18,685 nt of DNA from an uncultured Parabacteroides sp. Lineage in GTDB: Bacteria; Bacteroidota; Bacteroidia; Bacteroidales; Tannerellaceae. The notes beneath the pieces were generated by a model. It saw only the letters and a list, made by a program, of their open reading frames with translations, had not been told where the DNA came from and did no database searches. Each line of letters starts with the position of its first letter. Position 1 is the stretch's first letter. The DNA lies in the NCBI GenBank assembly GCA_900541965.1, contig UQLN01000073.1, positions 1-18,685 on the forward strand, in the 5' to 3' direction. Of this stretch, positions 1 through 6,799 are shown piece by piece. The position numbers were made by a program, and so were the translations under genes.

Positions 1-1556
1 GACGGAACCGACGACGACCAGTAGTAGCCGTAGCTACCCTGATTGCTGGAAGCGCCGGAACTGAGGCTACGGTTGCCCGCAGCAGGCAAAATAAGTTTCT
101 GTCCGCTTTCCGCACCAGCAATAGTCAACAGTTTATTAGCACTATCCCATTCCTTAACTATATCATTATTTCCTGCACCAATAGCTTTCCACTCTTCTGC
201 GGTAGGTACGCGCCAACCAGCCGGGCATGGATCGGCATTAGTTCTAACCGGCTTGTCTTCGGTGCCACTATTCCATAATTTCTGGTACCATGCACCTTCC
301 TGCATTTCATTAGCTGTAGGATTGTCTTTTCCTGCACCATTTATAAGCAACCAGTTTCCCTGACTATTCGGAGCAGATGCACTACGATAAATAAATTTAC
401 TATCCCATTTACTCATATCGGCAAGACTGGTTTGCACAGGAAAACCCAAAGCACGAACTCCTGTAGTATCTCTTGCCGTTACAGATGCATCTGCAGTCGC
501 ATTGAAGCCATATTTGCGTCCCCATTGGAACAGATGACCGCAAGTTTCCGTTATATCTCCACTTGCAGGCACTAATACTGGTATTTTAGTTGCAGCAACG
601 TTTACAGGAGCCCAATAGAATTCTTTTTTTGTTGTATGATTCACCATCAACACAGGATTAATACCTGTACTGGCATAATCCGGGCGACTCTTGATTGTTA
701 TCACATCAAACTCTTTATCATTATCAAAACTACGGACTGTAGCCTGAACATTCAACGGAACCTTAATTGTCTGGGCCGGAACATTAACCTTAAGTGCAAT
801 CTTGCCACTCACCGACGAACCTACAACCAATATATTCTTCAATGTATTTTCTCCACCGATAGAAGAGGCATATGTATCATACTCATGCTCTATATTAGTT
901 TCTAAAGATGATGCCCCTATTGCATTAAATTTTAATACCGAACCTGCCGTTGCCTTGGTTATGTCAAGGGTACGGGTAGCTTCATCCCAAACAATGCCAT
1001 TGGATTCAAAATCGGAACCCGGTTCAAAGTCAACTAATTTGAATGTGGAAGTAGTCCATTTGGCATACAATGTCATATTTTGAGTTACAGGAATCGTAAA
1101 ATCATACAATGTACTCAAATCTGAATTTTTATACCAGTTATCAAACACATAGTCTCTTTTTGACGGGTCTGCGGGGCGAAGAACCTTCTCACCTTCGACC
1201 ACTATAGCAGGCTCTATATCACTGCCTCCGTTCGTTTCGAACATAACCGTATAGGTCTTTTGGTCCGAACCTATCCATTTGGCATACAAAGTAACATTTT
1301 GTGTTACCAGATCGCTGTCAAAGTTCCATACATTCGTACATGCCGATTCTTTATACCAACCGGAAAAGGTGGCCTTCTCTTTTGTCGGATCTGCAGGTTT
1401 GGTTACTTTCTGTCCCTCAGCCACTTTCAAGGCAGTAATGCTACTTCCTCCCTGCGAATCGAAAGTGACTATATACTCGGCTACCACCGGATCGTCCTTT
1501 TTACAACCTACAAATACCACTGTCATTAACAACAGTAATGAAATTAATCTCTTCAT
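1..1556 (-). CDS. Surface lipoprotein with two InlB-type repeats and a FISUMP domain (C-terminus cut by window edge)
   Basis: This reading frame runs off the left edge of the window, so only the first 518 residues are visible. The ATG at 1554-1556 gives a lipoprotein signal peptide with a hydrophobic stretch ending FVGC, so Cys18 should be lipidated. The next residues are KKDD, which fits the K-(D/E)2 surface export signal known for Bacteroidetes lipoproteins. Residues 29-94 and 103-167 are two Listeria-Bacteroides (InlB B-type) repeats, each starting with a VTFDSQGG- or VMFETNGG-like strand and ending in LYAKW. A beta-rich linker follows (about 172-290). Residues from about 308 match the Fibrobacter succinogenes major paralogous domain: YWAPVNV, FQWGRKYG, CPAGWRVPTAEEW and LPAAGNRS are all visible. 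The ligand is unknown; a cell-surface binding or adhesive role is inferred. No clear Bacteroides -7 box was found just upstream. Confidence 0.85.
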   Translation of the reverse strand, partial: MKRLISLLLLMTVVFVGCKKDDPVVAEYIVTFDSQGGSSITALKVAEGQKVTKPADPTKEKATFSGWYKESACTNVWNFDSDLVTQNVTLYAKWIGSDQKTYTVMFETNGGSDIEPAIVVEGEKVLRPADPSKRDYVFDNWYKNSDLSTLYDFTIPVTQNMTLYAKWTTSTFKLVDFEPGSDFESNGIVWDEATRTLDITKATAGSVLKFNAIGASSLETNIEHEYDTYASSIGGENTLKNILVVGSSVSGKIALKVNVPAQTIKVPLNVQATVRSFDNDKEFDVITIKSRPDYASTGINPVLMVNHTTKKEFYWAPVNVAATKIPVLVPASGDITETCGHLFQWGRKYGFNATADASVTARDTTGVRALGFPVQTSLADMSKWDSKFIYRSASAPNSQGNWLLINGAGKDNPTANEMQEGAWYQKLWNSGTEDKPVRTNADPCPAGWRVPTAEEWKAIGAGNNDIVKEWDSANKLLTIAGAESGQKLILPAAGNRSLSSGASSNQGSYGYYWSSSVP

Positions 1557-1834
1557 GATTACAAATAATTTAATTGGTTAATAAAAAATAATTAATTACA
1601 TTGATTATTATATACAAACAAAGCATTATTACTATTACAATCTCATAAAAAACCATTTAAATAGATTCGATATAACAGAGAACAATCGTACAACTATAAA
1701 TCATTATCAAATACAAGTATTGATTATTAATACTCGCAAATAAATTTCTTATTTAACTATCAATAGTTATCCCAACAGTTCCAATTATTTTTATTTACAC
1801 ATATCAACAAGTACATTATTATTAACATTGACAT

Positions 1835-1852
1835 GGTTCTACATGAACTACC
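1835..1852 (-). promoter_or_regulatory. Quasi-palindromic element, copy A
   Basis: Read on the minus strand this stretch contains TAGTTCATGTAGAAC. The same 15 bases occur on the plus strand at 2066-2080. The core is an inverted repeat GTTC/GAAC around ATGTA. The short arms here make an operator more likely than an RNA hairpin. It lies about 280 bp upstream of the leftward lipoprotein start. No regulator is assigned. Confidence 0.4.
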
Positions 1853-2010
1853 ACAATAAGTATATAATATATTGATAATGAATAGATATATTAGATATAA
1901 ATTACACATATTACCATGCTAACCAATATAAAAACAAGTAGAGTATTGTTTCTTATATTAGTTAAATGCTAATTTTAAATGTGAAAAACGTAATAAAAAA
2001 GAAGATCTAA

Positions 2011-2042
2011 TTTGCATTTATAAAAAATACACCATATATTTG
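2011..2042 (+). promoter_or_regulatory. Bacteroidetes-type promoter (-33 TTTG, -7 TATATTTG)
   Basis: TTTG at 2011-2014 and TATATTTG at 2035-2042 are separated by 20 bases. They fit the Bacteroides sigma-ABfr promoter (TTTG, about 19-21 bases, TAnnTTTG). Transcription would begin near 2049 and run rightward. No plus-strand gene starts before 2737, and a terminator hairpin lies between, so the promoter points at a short noncoding transcript. Confidence 0.5.
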
Positions 2043-2064
2043 CAGAAAAATATATAAAACCATA

Positions 2065-2083
2065 TTAGTTCATGTAGAACTAA
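2065..2083 (+). promoter_or_regulatory. Palindromic element, copy B
   Basis: TTAGTTCATGTAGAACTAA is a perfect 7-bp inverted repeat around five central bases. It shares 15 bases, in opposite orientation, with the element at 1835-1852, about 230 bp away centre to centre. It sits just downstream of the predicted start at 2049, a position suited to a repressor site or a 5' RNA hairpin. Confidence 0.4.
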
Positions 2084-2164
2084 GTTACTTATCCCACATA
2101 ATACCTGTCATAAGACAACTTTTTTCACCATAAATAAAAATCGATATTTATTTTATAGACAGAC

Positions 2165-2205
2165 AAAAAAAAGAAGATACCTTTTTCCAAGATATCTTCT
2201 TTTTT
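2165..2205 (-). terminator. Rho-independent terminator, probably bidirectional
   Basis: AAAAAAGAAGATA (2167-2179) pairs perfectly with 2193-2205 around a 13-base loop. Read on the minus strand the stem runs into eight T residues, which suits termination of the winged-helix gene ending at 2247. Read on the plus strand it ends in six T residues and could also end a transcript started near 2049. Confidence 0.65.
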
Positions 2206-2246
2206 GGGGAGCACGAAATATTAGCGTGCTAAAACCATAAACCTAA

Positions 2247-2471
2247 TCAGGAATAATATAATTCCGCAACAGAGGTATTCAACTCAGCATGTACAATTCC
2301 GCTCTTTTCAAATATACGGACTTTGTTCTCTCTTGCCAGCCATCCTAAGGCCATAAATATCAGAGATTCACTAAAATGGGTAACCTCACCAATCTTCCTT
2401 ATGGACAACATTCCTCTCTCTGCTAACAGGGCCCAGATTTTACCGGCCTCTAAACCAACTTCTTTAAACAT
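2247..2471 (-). CDS. Small winged helix-turn-helix protein (DUF2582-like)
   Basis: This 74-residue protein starts MFKEVGLEAGKIWALLAERG, which is the typical opening of a small winged-helix family common in Bacteroidetes (Pfam DUF2582, PF10771). The pattern is an alpha helix (residues 8-18), a helix-turn-helix-like stretch (22-48, including IRKIGEVTHFSESLIFMALGWL) and a beta wing (52-66, VRIFEKSGIVHAEL). The whole length is taken up by this one domain, so it is not a fragment. Members usually sit alone and their DNA target is not known to me; a DNA-binding role is inferred from the fold only. A weak promoter-like box (TTACTTTG on the minus strand at 2534-2541) lies about 63 bp upstream. A good terminator follows the stop. 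Confidence 0.8.
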   Translation of the reverse strand: MFKEVGLEAGKIWALLAERGMLSIRKIGEVTHFSESLIFMALGWLARENKVRIFEKSGIVHAELNTSVAELYYS

Positions 2472-2736
2472 AGAACCTCTTTTTTATATATGAATGACGT
2501 ATTAATCCTCTTTGAAAGTTTTAGCTATACTTACAAAGTAAACAAGAATACCCCTGATAATTGTTTTCCAAATCACCACAAATCTGTTTCATATTGAAAC
2601 AAAAGATATCAATTAACTTATAATTTATCTTTTAAGCATTCATTCGGGCGCTATTGTAAAAAAGCCGGTAGACGATACAACAAAGTCTCTTCACCAAGTG
2701 TTTAATAAATAACCAGATTAATTAAAACAAAAAATA

Positions 2737-3036
2737 ATGGAAGAATATGAACTGATAGACAATGCTGAGAGAGGACAATATGAGTTCCATATCGGCAAAT
2801 ATACGCCTTTGATTGAATACATTAAATCGAAGAATGGTGAGATATACCTTACTCATACGGAAGTTCCGCCACAATTGGAAGGTCAAGGCATCGGCGCCCA
2901 ACTGGTAAAGAAGGTACTGAACGATATCGACAGGCAAGCGCTCAGGCTGGTTCCTATGTGTCCGTTCGTTGCCGGATATATCCAAAAACACCCGGAATGG
3001 AAGCGGCTTATTATGAGAGGCATTAATATTGGATAA
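2737..3036 (+). CDS. GNAT-type N-acetyltransferase, YjdJ-like
   Basis: This 99-residue protein matches the short GNAT branch in COG2388/PF14542. The acetyl-CoA-binding signature QGIGAQL is at residues 50-56, followed by helix VKKVLNDI. The family motif with a conserved Cys is visible as PMCPFVAGYIQKHPEW (Cys75). The substrate is not known. It is the first gene of a two-gene unit: the next frame, an Fe-S protein of YjdI type, starts 17 bp after the stop, or overlaps it if an upstream TTG is used. In Escherichia coli yjdI and yjdJ are also neighbours, in the reverse order, which supports a shared function. A near-consensus -7 box (TATCTTTT, 2626-2633) lies about 100 bp upstream. Confidence 0.88.
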   Translation: MEEYELIDNAERGQYEFHIGKYTPLIEYIKSKNGEIYLTHTEVPPQLEGQGIGAQLVKKVLNDIDRQALRLVPMCPFVAGYIQKHPEWKRLIMRGINIG

Positions 3037-3052
3037 TAAAAATATTGTTATT

Positions 3053-3280
3053 ATGGGTAAAATTCATGAATATTCAAATGGTGAACTCACCATTCTCTGG
3101 CAACCGGATATTTGCCAGCATGCCGGCATCTGTGTAAAGATGCTGCCAAAAGTTTACAATCCGAAAGAACGTCCCTGGATAAAAATAGAAAATGCGACAA
3201 CCGAAGAACTGATCAATCAAATCAATCACTGTCCTTCCGGCGCATTAAGTTTCCGGCTCGAGAAAAAAGAGACCAAATAA
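3053..3280 (+). CDS. Divergent 4Fe-4S mono-cluster protein, YjdI-like (Fer4_19)
   Basis: From the ATG at 3053 the product is 75 residues. It carries DICQHAGICVKM (Cys21, Cys27), YNPKERPWI and HCPSGALSF (Cys60). This is the Cys pattern of the YjdI family (PF06902), which is thought to hold a single iron-sulfur cluster. The frame is open back to a TTG at 3029 that would overlap the acetyltransferase stop by 8 bp and add eight residues (MDNKNIVI). I prefer the ATG because family members begin shortly before this point, but coupling through the TTG is possible. It is co-directional with the acetyltransferase and followed by a strong terminator, so the two form a closed unit. The biochemical role is unknown. 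Confidence 0.85.
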   Translation: MGKIHEYSNGELTILWQPDICQHAGICVKMLPKVYNPKERPWIKIENATTEELINQINHCPSGALSFRLEKKETK

Positions 3281-3306
3281 AAGGATTCAAACTCTCCTAT
3301 CTGCCC

Positions 3307-3346
3307 AAAAAACATCCTCAGTAGTTCATCTGACGGATGTTTTTTT
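3307..3346 (+). terminator. Rho-independent terminator of the acetyltransferase/Fe-S unit
   Basis: The stem 3307-3317 pairs with 3335-3345 (ACATCC/GGATGT flanked by A/T pairs) and is extended inside by TCAG/CTGA with one bulged C. A run of seven T residues (3340-3346) ends it. It lies 26 bp after the Fe-S gene stop. Confidence 0.8.
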
Positions 3347-3353
3347 ATCTTTG
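3346..3353 (+). promoter_or_regulatory. -7 box (TATCTTTG) of the EamA transporter gene
   Basis: TATCTTTG matches the Bacteroidetes -7 consensus TAnnTTTG exactly and is followed by CA, as is common for such promoters. Its first base is the last T of the preceding terminator T-run. Transcription would start near 3360, about 32 bp before the ATG at 3392. No good -33 TTTG is visible. Confidence 0.6.
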
Positions 3354-3391
3354 CACCGGAAATACTCCGGGCCTTGTAAAAAATTGAGAGG

Positions 3392-4285
3392 ATGAATACA
3401 AATAACAAAACTTTCCGTTATCACTTACTTGCTATTTTAACCGTTATCATATGGGGAACAACCTTCGTATCGACCAAGGTCCTTATCGGGAACGGACTTA
3501 CTCCTGTAGAGATTATGCTTTACCGCTTTGCCCTGGCCTATCTGGGCATATGGTTTGTTTGTCCCCGTAAGCTATTCGCACAATCGCGGAAAGATGAGTT
3601 ATGGTTTGTCGGAGCCGGCCTTTGCGGGGGTTCATTGTATTTCGTATCGGAAAATACGGCTTTAGGAATCACATTGGCGTCGAACGTGTCTCTGATTGTT
3701 TGTACCTCTCCTATCCTGACCGCTTTCCTCTCCCGCTTCTTTAATAAAGGGGAGAAATTACCCAATCACCTGATTTACGGTTCCCTGATGGCATTACTGG
3801 GGGTGGCTTTGGTTGCATTCAACGGAAGCTTCATTCTTCAAATCAATCCGTTAGGAGATATACTTACTTTGTTTGCTGCCCTGTCATGGGCTGTTTACGG
3901 ATTGATTCTAAGGCGTTTGGGAGGGCGCTATCCTACTCTTTTCATTACCCGTAAAGTGTTTTTCTATGGGGTAATCACTTTAATTCCCTTCTTACTTGCC
4001 TCTTCTTTCAAACCTCAACCGGAAATTTTGATGCAACCGGGTGTAATTATCAATTTATTATTCCTCAGCATCGTCGCTTCTTTGCTTTGCTTCATCATGT
4101 GGAATGCCAGTGTAAAAGAATTGGGGGTGGTCCGTACTACAAATTATATTTATATGGTTCCGCTGGTTACTCTCCTTACATCGGCAATTGCCATCGACGA
4201 AGTCATCACGGTTATCGCCTTAATCGGTTCCGTTTTTATTCTTTCTGGCGTTTATGTAGCGGAAAAAGGATTTAAAATCAGTTGA
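3392..4285 (+). CDS. EamA-family (DMT superfamily) transporter
   Basis: This 297-residue inner-membrane protein is made of ten hydrophobic segments arranged as two EamA halves (about 12-146 and 155-291). The first half opens with AILTVIIWGTTFVSTKVLI, the usual DMT start, and contains ENTALGITLASNVSLIVCTSPILTA in the fourth segment region. The second half contains LFAALSWAVYGLILRRL. The length is normal for the family. Substrates of these permeases (amino acids, metabolites, drugs) cannot be read from sequence. It stands alone with its own promoter, and its last 8 bp overlap the end of the convergent alkyltransferase-like gene, so there is no room for a separate terminator. Confidence 0.93.
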   Translation: MNTNNKTFRYHLLAILTVIIWGTTFVSTKVLIGNGLTPVEIMLYRFALAYLGIWFVCPRKLFAQSRKDELWFVGAGLCGGSLYFVSENTALGITLASNVSLIVCTSPILTAFLSRFFNKGEKLPNHLIYGSLMALLGVALVAFNGSFILQINPLGDILTLFAALSWAVYGLILRRLGGRYPTLFITRKVFFYGVITLIPFLLASSFKPQPEILMQPGVIINLLFLSIVASLLCFIMWNASVKELGVVRTTNYIYMVPLVTLLTSAIAIDEVITVIALIGSVFILSGVYVAEKGFKIS

Positions 4286-4625
4286 CAGTTGACTCCTCCA
4301 TCGGGTTCCAGAAGATCTCTTTCCAGTTTTTTATTTTATTCTTCTCGACACGTATGCCTTCCGATTCCAACAGCTCCTGCATCAGGGTTGGCGTAGTAAA
4401 TGCATCTTTCCCCGAAAGGTATCCCTGGCTGTTTACTACCCGGTGAGCAGGGATGTCGAGATCCGAATCTGAGACCTGTCCCAACATTCTGCCTACCAGA
4501 CGGGACATATTAGGATATCCCACTGCACGGGCTATCGCTCCATAGCTGGTAGCGCGCCCGTAAGGGATATATTGTACCATCTGGTAAACAGCTTGCCTGA
4601 AATCGTCGAGGTCTATGGCAGACAT
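4278..4625 (-). CDS. Alkyltransferase-like (ATL) DNA repair protein, catalytic Cys replaced by Ala
   Basis: This 115-residue protein is the DNA-binding domain of the O6-alkylguanine-DNA alkyltransferase family. It shows the Tyr-containing TSYGAIA (residues 26-32), the SRLVGRML region with the arginine finger (41-48) and the active-site motif as IPAHRVV, where true enzymes have PCHRV. Ala60 therefore replaces the methyl-accepting Cys. ATL proteins known from bacteria and fission yeast bind O6-alkylguanine without repairing it and hand the lesion to nucleotide excision repair; that role is inferred here. The gene starts 6 bp after the stop of the upstream M3 peptidase gene and is likely last in that transcript. 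Its 3' end overlaps the convergent transporter gene by 8 bp. The C-terminal tail after residue 95 is family-variable. Confidence 0.9.
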   Translation of the reverse strand: MSAIDLDDFRQAVYQMVQYIPYGRATSYGAIARAVGYPNMSRLVGRMLGQVSDSDLDIPAHRVVNSQGYLSGKDAFTTPTLMQELLESEGIRVEKNKIKNWKEIFWNPMEESTVN

Positions 4626-4631
4626 ACGAAT

Positions 4632-6749
4632 TTACTTTAATCCTCTGTTCTTCAACAACGGTTCTGTGTTCGGTTCCTTTCCACGGAAGTTCTTATACAT
4701 ATCCATTGCATCGTCTATACCTCCCGGAGTCAGGATATAAGTACGGAATTTGTCTGCCACTTCCTGGTTGAAAATATTACCAGTTTCCTTATAGGCTTCA
4801 AAGGCATCGGCATCCAGCACTTCCGCCCAGATATAACTATAGTATCCGGCAGTATATCCACCTCCCATTGTATGGTTGAAATAGGTAGAACGATAACGGG
4901 GAGGTATCTGGCGGATTAAACCGCGTTTGCCTAATACCTGGGCTTCAAAGTCAATGACGTTCATTCCGGCGGGAACATTCTTTAATGTATGATAATCCAT
5001 ATCCAGATAAGAGGCTGCCAGATATTCGGTCGTTGCAAAACCTTGGCCGTACTTACCGCTCTTGTCCAGTTTCTCTATCAAACCGGCAGGGATTATCTCG
5101 TTGGTTTCATAGTGTTTTGCATATACTTTCAGAACCTGCGGTTCAAAAGCCCAATGTTCCATAACCTGCGACGGCAGTTCCACAAAATCGCGGGGTACAC
5201 CGGATACGCCATAATAATGAACATTCTTAAACAAATTATGCAAACCGTGGCCAAATTCATGGAACAATGTACTTGCCTCATCCGCACTCAGCAACGCAGG
5301 TTTACCGGCTGCCGGAGGGGTAAAATTGCAGGCAATCGTTACAACCGGACCAACCCGTTTGCCATCTTTGTAAGTCTGGGAACGATAGGTTCCGCACCAT
5401 GCTCCCCCTTTTTTACTTGCACGCGGGAAGAAATCCATATACAAAACTCCCAGATGCTTGCCATCCTTATCCTTACATTCATACGCCTCGGCTTTAGGAT
5501 AGGGCAACGGAATATTCTTAATCGGGGTAAACGTAATGCCATATAACTGGTTGGCTACATAAAAGGCGCCTTCACGCACATTATCAAGTTTCAGATAAGG
5601 GCGTATCTGGTTTTCATCCAAATCGAATTTAGCTTTCTTGGCTTTTTCCGCATAATAACGCCAATCCCAGCCTTCCGCTTTAAACTTGCCGCCTTCCTTT
5701 TTTATTTCGGCATTGATATCTGCTAATTCGTCTTTTGCCTTAGCCAAAGCAGGTGCCCAGATTTCATCCAATAAAGCATATACATTATCGGAATTTTTTG
5801 CCATACGGTCCACTAAAACAAAAGAGGCATAATCTTCGTATCCCATCAATTTGGCTTTTTGAAGACGCAGGGCGGCCAACTTACGTACAACGGCTTTATT
5901 GTCGAACTCGTTTCCATTATTCCCCCGGTTGATATAGCCTTTAAATATCTTTTCACGCAAGCTGCGGTTGTCCGCATACTGCAAGAAAGGCATCACACTC
6001 GGGTTATGGAGGGTAAACATCCATTTTCCGGATTGCCCGGCTTTCTTAGCTGTTTCGGCAGCAGTCGCAACCAAGCTCTGTGGCAGACCGGCCAGGTCTT
6101 CTTCCTTATCGATGATTAGTTGGAACGCATTCGTTTCTTTCAGCAAGTTCTGCCCGAAAGTAAGTTCCAGCATAGAGAGTTCACTGTTCAACTTACGAAG
6201 TTGTTCCTGTTTATCTTTCGGCAGGTTTGCACCGCCACGCACGAAATCCTTATACGTTTCTTCCAGGAGTTTAGCCTGTTCCTTATTCAGATTAAACTTA
6301 TCCTGGTTATCATGCACTTCTTTTACGCGGGCGAACAGGTGTTCGTTCATCCGGATATTGTCAGTATGGTCGGACAATAGCGGAGACAGCTCACGGTTCA
6401 GCGCCTGCATCTCCTCATTTGTGTTTACGCTGTTCTGGCCGGAAAAGATGGCCCGGACTTGCCGGAGCAATGCCCCACTCTGGTCAAGCGCCACAATCGT
6501 GTTCTCAAAATCGGGAACCGAACGCTGGTTCACAATAGCATCGATTTCCTGCATTTGTTCATGCATGCCCCGTATAAAAGCAGGCTTGTAATCTGCGAGG
6601 GTAATCTTATCAAAAGGAGGAACACCAAAAGGGGTGGTAAACTCAGACAAGAGCGGATTTCCTGCCTCGGCAGCATCCGTCTTTTTATCTGGCGAGCTAC
6701 ACGCTCCTAAAATAACAGCCAATCCGGCAGTTACCAAAATACTCTTCAT
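4632..6749 (-). CDS. dcp: M3-family zinc metallopeptidase lipoprotein (peptidyl-dipeptidase Dcp-like), copy 2
   Basis: This 705-residue protein begins with a lipoprotein signal, MKSILVTAGLAVILGAC, so Cys17 should be lipidated and the enzyme held in the periplasm or at the membrane. It is an M3 thimet-oligopeptidase-type enzyme: HEFGH at residues 497-501 supplies two zinc ligands and the catalytic Glu, and Glu524 in PRDFVELPSQ is the third ligand. The late motif GGGYTAGYYSYIWAEVLDADAF is the usual C-terminal M3 block. Dcp enzymes release C-terminal dipeptides from short peptides, which suggests peptide scavenging. It is a close paralogue of the next gene upstream, clearly from tandem duplication. 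A separate -7 box 33 bp upstream suggests some independent expression. Confidence 0.93.
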   Translation of the reverse strand: MKSILVTAGLAVILGACSSPDKKTDAAEAGNPLLSEFTTPFGVPPFDKITLADYKPAFIRGMHEQMQEIDAIVNQRSVPDFENTIVALDQSGALLRQVRAIFSGQNSVNTNEEMQALNRELSPLLSDHTDNIRMNEHLFARVKEVHDNQDKFNLNKEQAKLLEETYKDFVRGGANLPKDKQEQLRKLNSELSMLELTFGQNLLKETNAFQLIIDKEEDLAGLPQSLVATAAETAKKAGQSGKWMFTLHNPSVMPFLQYADNRSLREKIFKGYINRGNNGNEFDNKAVVRKLAALRLQKAKLMGYEDYASFVLVDRMAKNSDNVYALLDEIWAPALAKAKDELADINAEIKKEGGKFKAEGWDWRYYAEKAKKAKFDLDENQIRPYLKLDNVREGAFYVANQLYGITFTPIKNIPLPYPKAEAYECKDKDGKHLGVLYMDFFPRASKKGGAWCGTYRSQTYKDGKRVGPVVTIACNFTPPAAGKPALLSADEASTLFHEFGHGLHNLFKNVHYYGVSGVPRDFVELPSQVMEHWAFEPQVLKVYAKHYETNEIIPAGLIEKLDKSGKYGQGFATTEYLAASYLDMDYHTLKNVPAGMNVIDFEAQVLGKRGLIRQIPPRYRSTYFNHTMGGGYTAGYYSYIWAEVLDADAFEAYKETGNIFNQEVADKFRTYILTPGGIDDAMDMYKNFRGKEPNTEPLLKNRGLK

Positions 6750-6781
6750 TCTCTTTTTGCTTTTTAATTGATTGACAAGGA

Positions 6782-6789
6782 CAAATATA
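6782..6789 (-). promoter_or_regulatory. -7 box (TATATTTG) in the gap between the two M3 peptidase genes
   Basis: The plus strand reads CAAATATA, which on the minus strand is a perfect TAnnTTTG -7 box. Transcription would start near 6775, about 26 bp before the ATG at 6749. The upstream recognition region would overlap the end of the preceding peptidase gene. No well-spaced -33 TTTG is visible. Confidence 0.45.
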
Positions 6790-6799
6790 AGTAAAAATA

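Larger units (their letters stand above)
2049..2206 (+). ncRNA. Candidate small RNA between promoter and terminator
   Basis: The span from the predicted transcription start near 2049 to the end of the hairpin T-tract at 2205 would give a transcript of about 155 nt. The first ATG (2072-2074) is followed directly by TAG, so no protein is implied. Near its 5' end lies a 7-bp perfect stem (2065-2071 with 2077-2083) and at its 3' end a 13-bp stem followed by a short T-run. No known RNA family was recognised. If the terminator leaks, the RNA would run antisense into the small winged-helix gene. The call rests only on promoter and terminator patterns. Confidence 0.3.
1557..2246. other. AT-rich intergenic region with paired palindromes and a possible small RNA
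   Basis: This gap of about 690 bp has no credible open reading frame on either strand and is much more AT-rich than the neighbouring genes. It holds two related quasi-palindromes (1835-1852 and 2065-2083), a plus-strand promoter (2011-2042) and a terminator hairpin (2165-2205). The rest is featureless by eye. I could not find a clear -7 box for the leftward lipoprotein gene. Confidence 0.7.

Noticed and set aside
43..1581. Several plus-strand open frames of 89-106 codons near the left edge
   Set aside because: They lie opposite the lipoprotein gene, whose frame carries a lipobox, InlB-type repeats and FISUMP motifs; they are shadows.
5968..6591. Plus-strand open frame of 207 codons opposite the second M3 peptidase gene
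   Set aside because: It lies wholly inside a conserved gene on the other strand; the product is a low-complexity Ser/Cys/Phe-rich sequence, typical of an antisense shadow.
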